Below, piece after piece: positions 1 through 9,066 of a stretch of DNA of 64,000 bases. The stretch comes from Sulfobacillus acidophilus (GTDB lineage: Bacteria; Bacillota; Sulfobacillia; Sulfobacillales; Sulfobacillaceae): contig PXYV01000009.1 in assembly GCA_003023745.1 (NCBI GenBank), positions 1 to 64,000 of the forward strand, read 5' to 3'. The notes below the pieces were generated by a model. That model was not told the DNA's origin, searched no databases, and was given only the letters and a program-made list of their open reading frames with translations. Within the stretch, counting starts at the first letter, position 1. Each line of letters starts with the position of its first letter. Made by a program: the position numbers and the translations under genes.

Positions 1-146
1 TCTCCGTCTAAGAGAATGGGTCTCCTTCTGACTTCGCGACGGCAGGGTCAAATTCCTTTACGTCTACACAATAAATTCAAAAGTTAGCGCCTATGGGAGT
101 CAGACCCCGGGGAAGCAGGTGGAACCCAACCCCATGAACCATCGGG
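1..146. other. Left-edge non-coding stretch
   Basis: I see no coding region or convincing terminator here. It is the sequence 3' of the minus-strand aminotransferase gene and is cut by the window edge. Confidence 0.5.
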
Positions 147-1295
147 TTAAAGGTCTGCACACGCCCCTACCAACGCCTCCAAATCGTCGATGGTATTAAA
201 TGCGGCCCACGAGATGCGAATACCACCCGCCGCCGATTGCGCCTTGGTCACGATTCGTCTTTGATAAAGCCACTGCGCCAAGCCGGCCCCTAGCTGACGG
301 CACGATACTGTCATCAAAGCCGTCGCTCGCATGTTGTCAAGCTGGGGGCAATTGACAGCAAATCCGTCAACGCGGCTGATACGCGCTCGCGCCTCATCTG
401 CCAGATCGAGCTGATAACGGGCATGATTATGAAAGCCCTCTTCCTCAAAATAATCCCAGGTGACCGACCAGGCCGCAACGCGGGGCCAACAGCGCGTCCC
501 GTATTCCAAGTCGTCTCCCGCGTCGCTAAAGCTGGACAACGGTCCTTGTTCCAGTGCCTTCGGTTCTAGCGGAGAGGGTTCCGCGGGCCAGCGCGTAAAC
601 AATTCCTCTCGCCGATCGTGACGAACCCACAGGCCAGCCCACCCGGCCGGCGCCATCATCCACTTGTGACCGCAGAATACATAAAAGTCACACCCCAGCC
701 GATGCGGCTGAACCACAATATTCCCCAAAGCCTGAGCCCCATCCACCAGCACACGACATCTGGGGTACGCCTGCGTCAACGTCACGATGTCCGCGACAGG
801 AAGTTCCCAGCCTGTCAGATGTGAGACGTGACTCATCACCACCAGACGTGTGCGATGGTTGAGCAGAGCGCGCACATCCTCGACGAAGCCGCGCGGACTG
901 TTCACTTCAGCGACCCGTACGCGCACGTCAAACCGCCGCATGATAGCCGACAGACTTTGCACCACCGCCCCATGTTCGTGGTCTGTGGTGATAATTTCCT
1001 CTCCCGCTTGAAGCTCCATTCCCCACAACACCCGCAAAATCGACTCGCTATTGTTTTGCGTAATGGTGACCACGCCATCCGGCATCGCCCGTTCCACTCG
1101 TTTGGCAAACTGACGAACCTCAGCCTTGGCATTGATATAGTGATCATGCCAACCGGGGCCTGCCTCTACCCATTCCAACTCGCTCGCCGCTGCGGCTGCC
1201 AGGGCGGGACTGGGGGTGGGTCCAAGCGTTCCGGCATTTAAATAGGTCATGGTTAGGGCCGCCGGAACCAGCAACTTCAAGTCATTCCCTTGCAT
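147..1295 (-). CDS. Class V PLP-dependent aminotransferase
   Basis: A 382-residue fold-type I PLP enzyme of the aminotransferase class V / cysteine desulfurase-like superfamily. The cofactor lysine is K211 in FCGHKWMMAPAG, and VDGAQALG (D185, Q188) is the PLP ring-binding segment. The N-terminus MTYLNAGTLGPTP is the usual substrate-loop start of isopenicillin-N-epimerase-like members, so it is probably a desulfurase-, lyase- or epimerase-type enzyme; the substrate cannot be read from sequence. The start at 1295 has GGAGG ten bases upstream. A later ATG at 1250 lacks a good site, and a longer frame to 1433 runs into the peptidase gene. It lies 2 bases after the stop of the M14 peptidase, so the two are surely one transcription unit. 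Confidence 0.85.
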   Translation of the reverse strand: MQGNDLKLLVPAALTMTYLNAGTLGPTPSPALAAAAASELEWVEAGPGWHDHYINAKAEVRQFAKRVERAMPDGVVTITQNNSESILRVLWGMELQAGEEIITTDHEHGAVVQSLSAIMRRFDVRVRVAEVNSPRGFVEDVRALLNHRTRLVVMSHVSHLTGWELPVADIVTLTQAYPRCRVLVDGAQALGNIVVQPHRLGCDFYVFCGHKWMMAPAGWAGLWVRHDRREELFTRWPAEPSPLEPKALEQGPLSSFSDAGDDLEYGTRCWPRVAAWSVTWDYFEEEGFHNHARYQLDLADEARARISRVDGFAVNCPQLDNMRATALMTVSCRQLGAGLAQWLYQRRIVTKAQSAAGGIRISWAAFNTIDDLEALVGACADL

Positions 1296-1297
1296 GC

Positions 1298-2986
1298 CTA
1301 ACTCGCCTCCAACGTCAACGACTGCGACACCCTTCCGGCCCGTGCACCGCCTACCGCAACGGTGATGGTGGTGCCCGCCTTTGCCTCTATCACCCATTCG
1401 ACCTGAGCCCGCTGACCTTTTGGCGGCAACCATACGCTTTGTCCGCCATACCCGTCCAAGTGGCCAAGCGGGCTAGGCGAAACGCCGGCTATTATCTTCA
1501 CTTCTCCCTCAACTGCAGCGGTCAAACCCTGCAAAAGTAATGTTTGGCCCTTGTGCGTACCCGACGTGGGCAAGTAGCCTCCATTCGCCACTTCCGCCAC
1601 CACACGATAGAGATTTGGACCCGTGGACGTCGCCTGCAAATGGGTAAACACCAGCTTGGGTGTGGACAGGCCTAGGCGCGTAAGAAAAGCACTCACATGC
1701 GCGCATTCTTCTTCCAAAAGATGCCGAGGGGGGTTCTGCCGCACAAACTTCGGATCTAATCCGCCTACCTCCACCGGTCCGAAATCGGGATGATCAACCG
1801 CCCGCCAGTCAAACACTCCGTCTGTGGGAACTTCACGGGAAACCCAGGCATAAATCTTACGTTGATCTTCCACCGCCTCGTCAGGCTTCAGTTCTAACAT
1901 CCGCCGCATCCCCAATTCGGCGTAGCCCCGTGCACCCGCGTGCTTGGGCAAGTTCCAAATTTCCACCGTAAAGCTTAATACCCCCAAGTGGTCGTACATC
2001 CAGTCATCTGCCGCACCCGGCATAAGAACCTGTTCATGTCCCGTGGAAAAAATATGGTAGTTAGAGTCTGCATAGTATCCGCTGACCTGCGCACCCATAT
2101 CGGCCACCCGCGTAAAAAGTTCGCGGTCTGCCTCAGACAGCACGGTATCCTCGCCCGTCGAGGGCTGCCGCAAGATGACTCCTCCGGAGGTGTGCAGTGC
2201 CGCATAGGCCGCAATATTGTCGTGAGACAAAATGAACCGCACCAGATTTTGCAGCTCAGGTTCAGACAACGGGAACGGTCCGGCGCCATGTTGAGCGCTT
2301 TCACCTGCCCATCGAATGGGAAAATTACGATTGAAATCCATGTCGTAACGGCGAGCCCGACCGATCTGGGCATAGGCGGGCTGTGGTCCACGCCTAGCCG
2401 TCCGTTCAATACGGCCTTCGGGAAAGACGTGATAGTAGGTTCCGCCAGTTTCGCCAGGCCGCCGGGCCCGCATAATCCTCGGATCAATTTCATCCGGAAC
2501 GAAGCCCCCGTCTTCTGCCACCACCCGCATCGTCAGAATATGGCCATCCCCATCAATATCCTCTTCCACGAAACCCTCAGGCAGTTCGGAAAAAGGATAC
2601 GAATGCGGGCTCGAACGCACGCGATACGGTGTGGTAAGGTAGAGCTCGGCACCGTCCAGCGAAATGCGGGGAACCACATACACACTGTGCCGGTCTAGCA
2701 ATTCGGTTGCTTCTGGATTGGTCCCGTAGTTTTGCAAACACCAACGCATCCAATAGAGCGCCACCGCACTGCCAGCAACTTCCCCGGCATGAATGTTGGC
2801 GTCAACAAACACCGCCGACTTGTCCTCAGCTCGACCGGTCTTGAAGTTCGTCAGCGTCACACCCGCCATGTTCCTTCCAGCCCGACTTTGACCAATCACT
2901 TCCACCCGCATAAACTGCGAATATTCCCGTTGCAAGGCTTCTAATTCATCCCACATCGCTTGGTACGTCCAATACTGGGCCGCCAT
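1298..2986 (-). CDS. M14 family zinc carboxypeptidase
   Basis: A 562-residue metallopeptidase of family M14. The zinc ligands appear in NIHAGEVAG (H66, E69, the HxxE motif) and in AALHTSGGVILRQP (third ligand His); SFTVEIWNLP supplies the catalytic Glu. It should remove C-terminal residues from peptides. After the roughly 420-residue catalytic part there is a beta-rich C-terminal tail of about 140 residues, as in larger bacterial M14 proteins. No signal peptide is visible, so it looks cytoplasmic. The start at 2986 (MAAQYWTYQAMWDEL) is chosen because GGAGG lies 6 bases upstream; the ATG at 3004 lacks one. It is first in a two-gene unit with the class V aminotransferase. Confidence 0.88.
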   Translation of the reverse strand: MAAQYWTYQAMWDELEALQREYSQFMRVEVIGQSRAGRNMAGVTLTNFKTGRAEDKSAVFVDANIHAGEVAGSAVALYWMRWCLQNYGTNPEATELLDRHSVYVVPRISLDGAELYLTTPYRVRSSPHSYPFSELPEGFVEEDIDGDGHILTMRVVAEDGGFVPDEIDPRIMRARRPGETGGTYYHVFPEGRIERTARRGPQPAYAQIGRARRYDMDFNRNFPIRWAGESAQHGAGPFPLSEPELQNLVRFILSHDNIAAYAALHTSGGVILRQPSTGEDTVLSEADRELFTRVADMGAQVSGYYADSNYHIFSTGHEQVLMPGAADDWMYDHLGVLSFTVEIWNLPKHAGARGYAELGMRRMLELKPDEAVEDQRKIYAWVSREVPTDGVFDWRAVDHPDFGPVEVGGLDPKFVRQNPPRHLLEEECAHVSAFLTRLGLSTPKLVFTHLQATSTGPNLYRVVAEVANGGYLPTSGTHKGQTLLLQGLTAAVEGEVKIIAGVSPSPLGHLDGYGGQSVWLPPKGQRAQVEWVIEAKAGTTITVAVGGARAGRVSQSLTLEAS

Positions 2987-3216
2987 GATCTCCCTCCGCC
3001 GCATCCGAATTGATGTTATTCATCCTAACTATTCGGATTCTCGTCTGATCTGAAAAATTCCTGCCAACCCCAACAATTGCTATCTCATGACGCGGGGAAG
3101 GCCTTTTCCAGGGTTTAACTCGATGTCGGCGCCTTTCAGTCTAAGGACGCCGGTTCGGGGGATCGATCGAGCACAGCACCCACCGGTTAAAAAATCGGTC
3201 GAAAACATCTGTAAAG

Positions 3217-3245
3217 TTGACTCAAGCACGGCCAAAGCGCATGAT
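3217..3245 (+). promoter_or_regulatory. Candidate sigma-A promoter for nfo
   Basis: TTGACT at 3217-3222 and CATGAT at 3240-3245 are 17 bases apart and 44 bases ahead of the nfo start. It is the only good match in the 3005-3288 intergenic region. Confidence 0.45.
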
Positions 3246-3288
3246 ACTTAAAGGCATGAGGATTCCGAGTCATTAAGGAGTTGGGTGC

Positions 3289-4128
3289 ATGCGGTTGGGT
3301 TGCCATCTCAGTGTCGCCAAAGGGTTTGCCACTGCCGCGAAAGTCGCCCCGACTTTAGGCGCCAATGCGTTTCAATATTTTACGAAAAACCCGCGCGGAT
3401 TTCGCAATGCCAAACCTTTGAACCGTGAGGATGCCGAGCGTGGACGGCGGTTAATGCAAGAACTGGATTTGGTAGCGATCGGCCATACACCCTATCTCAT
3501 CAACTTGGCTGCCGCCGACGACGAATTGTATCATGTGTCGATTGCGGCATTGGTCCAGGATCTGGTCATTGCGGAAGCCCGCGGGACTTATGGCGTGGTC
3601 GTGCATTGCGGCAAGCCGAAAGACCGGGGCCGAGACTGGGGCATCGAACGCATGCAACACGCCTTAAGACAAGTATTAGATCAGAACCGCACCGAGGGCG
3701 TGCAGATTCTGGTTGAAAACACGGCTGGACAAGGCTCGGAGATCGGTGCCTCGCTAGACGAGTTGTTAGCCATTGTGGCGCCGTTTGCGCCACATGACGT
3801 GGGGATTTGCTTTGACACCCAGCACGCGTTTGCGGCTGGCATGATGACGCGCGAAAATCCCGGTGCCTTCCCAGGCTTTGACCATCCCGACTTTATGCGT
3901 CGATTAACCGCCATCCATCTCAATGACAGCAAAGTTGCCTTCGCAGCCCATAAGGATCGGCATGAGTTAATCGGACAGGGTGCGCTGGGATTGGACGGAA
4001 TCGCACGCATCGTCAATGATCCGCGCCTAGCGGACATCCCCTTCTATCTCGAGACTCCAGTCAATCAGGAAACGCAGTATGCTGACGAAATCGCGACCGT
4101 CAAAAGCCTCATCGAGCATACGCGATAA
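3289..4128 (+). CDS. nfo: Endonuclease IV (AP endonuclease)
   Basis: A 279-residue deoxyribonuclease IV, which cuts the DNA backbone 5' of abasic sites in base-excision repair. The TIM-barrel metal-site motifs are all present: MRLGCHLSVAKG at the start, VVHCGKPK, ENTAGQGSEIG, GICFDTQHAFAAG, IHLNDSK, HKDRHELIGQG and the final LETP. Length matches the family. AAGGAG lies 8 bases before the ATG. It is followed after 13 bases by the lipid kinase gene and appears to head a three-gene unit (nfo, lipid kinase, glycosidase); nothing suggests a functional link beyond co-transcription. Confidence 0.95.
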   Translation: MRLGCHLSVAKGFATAAKVAPTLGANAFQYFTKNPRGFRNAKPLNREDAERGRRLMQELDLVAIGHTPYLINLAAADDELYHVSIAALVQDLVIAEARGTYGVVVHCGKPKDRGRDWGIERMQHALRQVLDQNRTEGVQILVENTAGQGSEIGASLDELLAIVAPFAPHDVGICFDTQHAFAAGMMTRENPGAFPGFDHPDFMRRLTAIHLNDSKVAFAAHKDRHELIGQGALGLDGIARIVNDPRLADIPFYLETPVNQETQYADEIATVKSLIEHTR

Positions 4129-4141
4129 CGCGGGAGGACCC

Positions 4142-5020
4142 ATGACTGCGCGACTTATTGTAAATCCCACAGCGGGCAACGGCAAGGCTCAGCACTTGTT
4201 CGAAGCCATCGCGCCCTACCTTGCCCACGAAGATGTGGATGTGGTGCAAACCACCCACCCCGGTCACGCCACAGAACTGGCCCGTGAGATGGCCGAGCGT
4301 GAGGATATAACCGTCATTTCGCTGGGAGGTGATGGAACTCACCACGAAGTCATTAACGGGCTTATGCCTTCCGCTAAACCCGTGTTTGCGGTCTTGCCGG
4401 CCGGCACTGGCAATGATTTCGTCCGTCTCTTGTCATATCCCAAGTCGCCCCGTGACATGTTGGAAACAGCGCTTCGGGGTACGGAGATGCGGATTGACAT
4501 TGGTCAGGTCAACAGCGAATATTTCCTGACCGTATCCGGTGTCGGATTTGATGCGGAAGTGGCCGGGTGGGTCAATCAACACGAAAAACACGGCAACGGC
4601 ACATGGATTTTCCTGCGAGGCATCCTGAGACATCTCGTCCACTACCAGTCTGCCGATATGTCAATTCATGTGGGCGATGCAGTCCGTTCAGAAAAGACCT
4701 TTTTGTTGGCGTTGGGCAATAGCCCCTATTACGCGGGGGGGATGCTGATGTGTCCCAGTGCCGCAGCTGACGACGGCCTGTTTCAGGTGGTATGGGTGCG
4801 CGACCTCGCACGCTTAAGTGTGTTGCCCTTATTGGTCCGCGTCTTTCGCGGCGCACACCTCGCTCATCCGGCGGTGCAAACGTTTGAAGCCTCACAATTG
4901 TCGGTGGACGGGCCCGCACATATGCTGGTCCACGCCGACGGCGAGATTGTCGGGCATTTGCCGGTGACCTTTACGATTCACCCCCGCGCCATTCGCGTTC
5001 GCCGGGGGAACGCCCAATGA
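4142..5020 (+). CDS. Diacylglycerol kinase family lipid kinase
   Basis: A 292-residue protein of the DAGK catalytic family (YegS/DgkB/BmrU type). It opens with RLIVNPTAGNGKA, has the nucleotide-binding signature SLGGDGTHHEVINGL and LPAGTGNDFVRLL, and ends in the beta-rich C-terminal domain. It probably phosphorylates diacylglycerol or a related lipid at the membrane face; the exact lipid is unknown. The ATG at 4142 is preceded by GGGAGG; an upstream in-frame ATG lies inside nfo and is unlikely. Its stop overlaps the glycosidase start by 4 bases (ATGA), implying translational coupling. Confidence 0.88.
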   Translation: MTARLIVNPTAGNGKAQHLFEAIAPYLAHEDVDVVQTTHPGHATELAREMAEREDITVISLGGDGTHHEVINGLMPSAKPVFAVLPAGTGNDFVRLLSYPKSPRDMLETALRGTEMRIDIGQVNSEYFLTVSGVGFDAEVAGWVNQHEKHGNGTWIFLRGILRHLVHYQSADMSIHVGDAVRSEKTFLLALGNSPYYAGGMLMCPSAAADDGLFQVVWVRDLARLSVLPLLVRVFRGAHLAHPAVQTFEASQLSVDGPAHMLVHADGEIVGHLPVTFTIHPRAIRVRRGNAQ

Positions 5021-6219
5021 GTCTCGGAAAAGCCACGTGGCCCCCGTTTTTGTGGGGCGTCGCAACCTCCAGCCACCAGATCGAAGGCAATCAACACAAT
5101 GACTGGACTCGCTGGGAGCAAGCAGGGCGGGTCGCTGAACCATCCGGCCGATCATGCGACCACTGGAATCTTTGGCCTTCCGATTTTTCCATGCTCCACC
5201 AGTTACGTGTGAATAGCTACCGCTTTTCCCTCGAGTGGAGCCGCATCGAACCGCGCCCCGGCGAGTTCGACGCGAAAGCCCTCGGGCAATATCGCGCCAT
5301 GTTGCAGAGATTGCGCGAACTCAAGATCATCCCCTTAGTGACATTGCATCATTTTACGCTACCGTTGTGGGTATCGGACCAAGGAGGGTTCTTGCACCCC
5401 AAGGCAACCACATGGTTCATCCGCTATGTGACCCGGGTGATGCACGAACTGGGCGATCTGGCCGACCTCTACGTGACTATCAACGAGCCGCTCGTTCTGG
5501 TTGTGATGGGATATCTGATTGCCCAGTGGCCTCCGGGACAACATGGATTCGCCCGTGCCTTGCGGCTGATTAACCGACTCCGGGACGTTCATCAGGCCGC
5601 CTATGAGACGATCAAGGCGGTCAAGTCCAACGCCCTAGTTGGCTTAGCCCATCACCTCATTGCTTTTGAGCCTTGGACCAACTCTCTCCCCGACCGAGGC
5701 ATGGCTCATGTCGTGCGCTATCTGATGAATGATCGCTTTGTCCGTATGGTGCGCAACCACCAAGACTTCATCGGTGTCAACTATTACACGCGCCAATATG
5801 CGCACTGGTCCCAGGGACTTCACCCCATCCAAAATCGCGCGCAGTCCCCGTTGAGCGACCTAGGCTGGGAAATCTATCCGCAAGGCCTGTTGGCCCTCCT
5901 GCGCCGCCTCAAAGTCTGGCAAAAGCCCATTCTCATCACCGAAAACGGCATTGCTACACGCGACGACTCCCTGCGCACCACATTTTTGCAAGAACACCTG
6001 AAAGTCATTGGTGACGCGCAACGCCAGGGTATAGATGTGCGCGGTTACTATCACTGGTCATTCCTCGACAATTTTGAATGGGCTGAAGGATATGCGCCCC
6101 GTTTTGGACTCGTTGAAGTCGACTATCAAACCCTCACCCGGCACCTGCGCCCCACCGCCCTTAGGTATCGCGCCATCATCGAGGCCAACCGCCAGCGTTA
6201 TCCCATCAGCGTACCGTAA
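5017..6219 (+). CDS. Family 1 glycoside hydrolase (beta-glucosidase type)
   Basis: A 400-residue retaining GH1 enzyme that hydrolyses beta-linked glucosides or galactosides. The start FLWGVATSSHQIEGN is the family N-terminal signature. The acid/base Glu is E157 in TINEP and the nucleophile is E309 in LITENG. The C-terminal YYHWSFLDNFEWAEGYAPRFGLVEVDY segment that lines the aglycone site is intact. It is shorter than the usual 440-480 residues, mainly in the loops between residues 170 and 290. There is no signal peptide, so substrates would need import. It is coupled to the lipid kinase by an ATGA overlap and overlaps the convergent downstream gene by 14 bases. Confidence 0.9.
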   Translation: MSLGKATWPPFLWGVATSSHQIEGNQHNDWTRWEQAGRVAEPSGRSCDHWNLWPSDFSMLHQLRVNSYRFSLEWSRIEPRPGEFDAKALGQYRAMLQRLRELKIIPLVTLHHFTLPLWVSDQGGFLHPKATTWFIRYVTRVMHELGDLADLYVTINEPLVLVVMGYLIAQWPPGQHGFARALRLINRLRDVHQAAYETIKAVKSNALVGLAHHLIAFEPWTNSLPDRGMAHVVRYLMNDRFVRMVRNHQDFIGVNYYTRQYAHWSQGLHPIQNRAQSPLSDLGWEIYPQGLLALLRRLKVWQKPILITENGIATRDDSLRTTFLQEHLKVIGDAQRQGIDVRGYYHWSFLDNFEWAEGYAPRFGLVEVDYQTLTRHLRPTALRYRAIIEANRQRYPISVP

Positions 6220-6724
6220 GCACTGGGAGGACGGATTGGCCGTCCCGAAAGCAGGCCTGATACTGATCTGTGGTTAAGCGCGCACGTTCGTGAAAACCGG
6301 ACAACAGTTCAAACGATATGTCCGGACAAAAATCAATCGCTTCTTGAAAATGTTGGGTTAAGAGATGGCGCGTCTTTTCCGGCATCGCTAAGCTGGCTAT
6401 GGCGCGACCTAGCGCTTCGATCTCGGCGTCAGCGCGCACACAAGCAACCCGCGGCACCTCTGGCATAAGACGCGCCTGAGTCAAAATATCGGCGGCTTGA
6501 TTCGAATCGACCCGTCCCTTGCGGTAACTCAACCGCACCTCAAACTGCCCGACCTTTACCGGGAATGCATGGCGCGGCCAATGGGTAATTTGCGCGAGGA
6601 CGCGGGCGCGCAACGTCAGCTCTTGACTTTCCAACTCTTTCATCTGCCGACGCAACAAACCTAATTGTGTCACTGCCTCAGTGAGATCAGGCCCGATCGG
6701 CGGCGCCTTGGATGTGTCAGCCAC
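6206..6724 (-). CDS. Conserved hypothetical protein with N-terminal coiled coil
   Basis: I do not recognise this 172-residue protein. Residues about 12-45 (EAVTQLGLLRRQMKELESQELTLRARVLAQ) look like an amphipathic coiled coil. The middle contains VKVGQFEVRLSYRKGRVDSNQAADIL, a pattern seen in phage Gam-like and DUF-type host-nuclease-inhibitor proteins, but the match is too weak to name it. It starts with GTG at 6724 behind GGGAGGG and is transcribed alone, convergent with the glycosidase. No membrane segment or signal peptide is visible. Confidence 0.6.
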   Translation of the reverse strand: MADTSKAPPIGPDLTEAVTQLGLLRRQMKELESQELTLRARVLAQITHWPRHAFPVKVGQFEVRLSYRKGRVDSNQAADILTQARLMPEVPRVACVRADAEIEALGRAIASLAMPEKTRHLLTQHFQEAIDFCPDISFELLSGFHERARLTTDQYQACFRDGQSVLPVLTVR

Positions 6725-7043
6725 GATCCAATCCCTCCCTCGCTATACATAGGGCGCGACACCGTCAATTATGCCAAGCAAATGGGTCGGGAGTCGGCTG
6801 ACGACTAACCAGGGCTGCCACACATTGCCAAAACATGTCGTCGTGGAGAATTCCAAAGTTTTGTTGTCTTATTGGGGGTCCTCGCCATCGTTGCAGTGCT
6901 GAATGGATCCCAGGACATTGCCAGGATTGTCACCGCAGAGCTTTGACAGATCCCAGTATCACAGACACTTGACCCCCAACCCCAGTCGCGCATCGCGGGG
7001 CTCGCCTCCTGCGCCTAACATTCTCTTATGCCTGCCAGGCGCC
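6725..7043. other. 319-base gene-free stretch
   Basis: No gene with a start and ribosome binding site is visible. A short hydrophobic reading frame on the plus strand (about 6857-6943, reading FVVLLGVLAIVAVLNGSQ) has no start codon and could be a relic of a small membrane protein. Confidence 0.4.
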
Positions 7044-7424
7044 TTACCGCGCATTTTGGTACGTGCGCAACTCTACCGTATGTCCGTCGGGATCCTGCAC
7101 GTAGACGCTATCGCCCTGACCTTTCGCTCCAAATCGTGAGCCGGGGTCGGTATACGGGATGCCATGCAGGTCGAGGTGCACCAGAATGCTGGCAAGCGGC
7201 TCCTCAAATGTCAGACAAAAATGATGGGGCCCGGATCCGGGATGATCCGACACAAAGAGGTCTACCAGGCTTTCCCCCACGCGCACAGAGACGAACGGGA
7301 CGGTGCCGGCACGGTACAAATCCAACCGTTCCGGGACCAATCCCAGCACACCCGAGTAAAATGCCAGACTACGGTCCAGATCCCGCACCTCTAACACAAC
7401 ATGATCCAGAAAAAGAGGGGTCAT
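7044..7424 (-). CDS. VOC family protein (glyoxalase/dioxygenase fold)
   Basis: A 126-residue vicinal-oxygen-chelate protein. It shows the two beta-alpha-beta-beta-beta modules: LFLDHVVLEVRDLDRSLAFYSGVLGL opens the first and DGHTVELRT closes the second. Metal-ligand positions are plausible at H5-like (LDHVV), H in SGPHHFCLTFE and E in HTVELRT. Members include glyoxalase I, extradiol dioxygenases and fosfomycin or bleomycin resistance proteins, and the substrate here is not predictable. AAAGGTGG precedes the ATG. It is separated by about 100 bases from the NAD-kinase-like gene upstream and may be transcribed with it. Confidence 0.8.
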   Translation of the reverse strand: MTPLFLDHVVLEVRDLDRSLAFYSGVLGLVPERLDLYRAGTVPFVSVRVGESLVDLFVSDHPGSGPHHFCLTFEEPLASILVHLDLHGIPYTDPGSRFGAKGQGDSVYVQDPDGHTVELRTYQNAR

Positions 7425-7521
7425 GACAGGTCCACCTTTCTATCGCCAGCTTTCTATTGCCCGTGAACGATCGTGTCAAGCTGTCTCTATCAATGCAGTC
7501 CGCTCGACAAAGTCTTGATTC

Positions 7522-8508
7522 TCATGAGGGCACTGAGCGTTTTGACACCGTCAAAATCCGAGCCGGGTCCAAGACCCAGGGGCCGTCTCGCCTAAGCGTG
7601 ATCCGTGCTGACTGCCCGCGACTTAAAACAACGGTACGCTCGCCATCAAAGGCCAAACTCCCGCCTGCATCTTGTGGGTGCAGTTCGACTGTGTCGCCAA
7701 ACCCAAGATACCGCTCCTGCTCCACGTGAAATGTCGCCATAAGCCCCGGTGCCATGACGGCCGGGCATGCCCGCCCGCGATCGCCCAAACTCAGATACAA
7801 CCCAAAATCGTCGTCGGCACCAACTGGAGACACAAAAGCGCCCACGTTCGACAACCCCGGCCGCAGCGCGTCCGCCCGCGAGAGTACCAGCGCCTGAACG
7901 TCACTCGGATCCCACACCGCCATCGCTCCGGTAAAATTTTGGCGCGTCAAGGCCACATCAATTAATGCCATCTCTTCCACCCCGCCCGGCAGTTCCACAT
8001 GAAGCAGTTTCGATTGAACGGCCCAGTGGTGATATGCGCCACCCTCTTTGACAAAATACGCCACAGCATATCCACCGGCCGTTTGGTCACCTAAGTAGCA
8101 AGCCACGTTATTAGTTCCTCCGGCTACGGGCAGCACCGGAATTTTGGGGTGCGCCTGAGCCACGTTGCGCTGAGTCCCATCTCCGCCGACCACAATGAGC
8201 GCTCTTGCTCCCGCAGCCTCCAACATGCTCACCCACAGCATTGTCGAATCCTCGACAGCAGCGGGCCGGGAGACCAGCTCCACCGGCACTTCCGGCGGAA
8301 GTTCCGTCGAAAGCCACGAAAAAAAGCCAGACCGATCCTCTGGCACTAAAACCCGAACTCCCGGAACGGCAGCAATCCCCGCCACAATTCGATGCGCAAT
8401 CAAGGCTTTTTCCGCTTGCGATTGCAACGACGCATGGGCAACTAGACGGCGGATATCTCGTCCCGCCATGGGATTAATGATGAGGCCGATGGCCTTCGCG
8501 TGACTCAC
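7522..8508 (-). CDS. ATP-NAD kinase family protein
   Basis: A 328-residue protein of the ATP-NAD/AcoX kinase family. It opens with IGLIINPMAGRD, has the phosphate-binding ALIVVGGDGTQRNVAQ and PVLPVAGGTNNVACYLGD motifs, and a beta-rich C-terminal domain ending RDGPWVLDPARIL. In this family the GGDGT motif binds ATP. The AcoX-like branch is often found beside acetoin or 2-oxoacid dehydrogenase genes, which are absent here, so its substrate is unclear. Its start overlaps the stop of the MarR gene by 4 bases, so the regulator and kinase are translated as a pair. Confidence 0.8.
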   Translation of the reverse strand: MSHAKAIGLIINPMAGRDIRRLVAHASLQSQAEKALIAHRIVAGIAAVPGVRVLVPEDRSGFFSWLSTELPPEVPVELVSRPAAVEDSTMLWVSMLEAAGARALIVVGGDGTQRNVAQAHPKIPVLPVAGGTNNVACYLGDQTAGGYAVAYFVKEGGAYHHWAVQSKLLHVELPGGVEEMALIDVALTRQNFTGAMAVWDPSDVQALVLSRADALRPGLSNVGAFVSPVGADDDFGLYLSLGDRGRACPAVMAPGLMATFHVEQERYLGFGDTVELHPQDAGGSLAFDGERTVVLSRGQSARITLRRDGPWVLDPARILTVSKRSVPS

Positions 8509-8954
8509 GAGGGTGAATCCACCCGGGATGCGATTTTCCGCATTAAGTCCAAGAACTGCTCCTGTTCATCACGGGTCAGCGCATCCAGCAAGTTAACCAT
8601 CCATGCGAGTTGATGCTCGCGCTCCTTGAGCAATGCATGTTCCCCCCTATCTGTCAGCCTGAGCCATACAATGCGGCGATCCTGGGGATCGCGCTCTTTC
8701 AACACCAGTTGTCGACGTCCTAAGGAATCGAGTGCCCGCGTGGCGGTGGGTGGCGCAATGCGCAATTTCTGTGCCATCGTCATCGCCGTCACCGGCTCGG
8801 ATTCTTCCAGGATAGACAAAGCTTGAAATTGCGTCGTGGATAACGTGCCCGACCCTTGTTCCCGAAACCGACGCTCAAAATCTCGGACCACGACAAAAAT
8901 CTGATCGAATATTTCGGTAGCCAATCTCATCGTAAGCCACCCCATCCCTACCAT
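8505..8954 (-). CDS. MarR family transcriptional regulator
   Basis: A winged-helix DNA-binding protein of up to 149 residues. The core GSGTLSTTQFQALSILEESEPVTAMTMAQKLRIAPPTATRALDSLGRRQLVLKERDPQDRRIVWLRLTDRG is the full MarR helix-turn-helix and wing with the DxRDRR-type hallmark (ERDPQDRRIVWLRLT). ATG at 8954, 8945 or 8930 could each be the start; 8930 (MRLATEIFDQIF) has GGGGTGG upstream and fits the family length best. It is first in a pair with the NAD-kinase-like gene and divergent from the histidine phosphatase. A palindrome between them at 9015-9026 may be its operator. Confidence 0.85.
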   Translation of the reverse strand: MVGMGWLTMRLATEIFDQIFVVVRDFERRFREQGSGTLSTTQFQALSILEESEPVTAMTMAQKLRIAPPTATRALDSLGRRQLVLKERDPQDRRIVWLRLTDRGEHALLKEREHQLAWMVNLLDALTRDEQEQFLDLMRKIASRVDSPS

Positions 8955-9014
8955 ACCGCTTTTGCCTTCGCCCCGCCAATGCGGGGTGCAATCCCTTTCA
9001 AGATTCGCATCAAT

Positions 9015-9026
9015 TCGTTAAAACGA
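9015..9026. promoter_or_regulatory. Candidate MarR operator palindrome
   Basis: TCGTT, two A residues, then AACGA form a perfect inverted repeat in the divergent intergenic region. It sits directly upstream of TAATAT (9028-9033), a plausible -10 box for the phosphatase gene. Position and symmetry fit autoregulation by the adjacent MarR protein. Confidence 0.35.
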
Positions 9027-9066
9027 GTAATATAGAAGGGCTACTAGAGACAGAGGGAGGTTGTCA

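Noticed and set aside
1296-1433. N-terminal extension of the class V aminotransferase with a HHHH run
   Set aside because: It overlaps the M14 peptidase coding end in another frame; ATG 1295 has a good ribosome binding site and the extension has none.
6857-6943. Hydrophobic plus-strand frame resembling one membrane helix
   Set aside because: No start codon with a ribosome binding site; too short to support.
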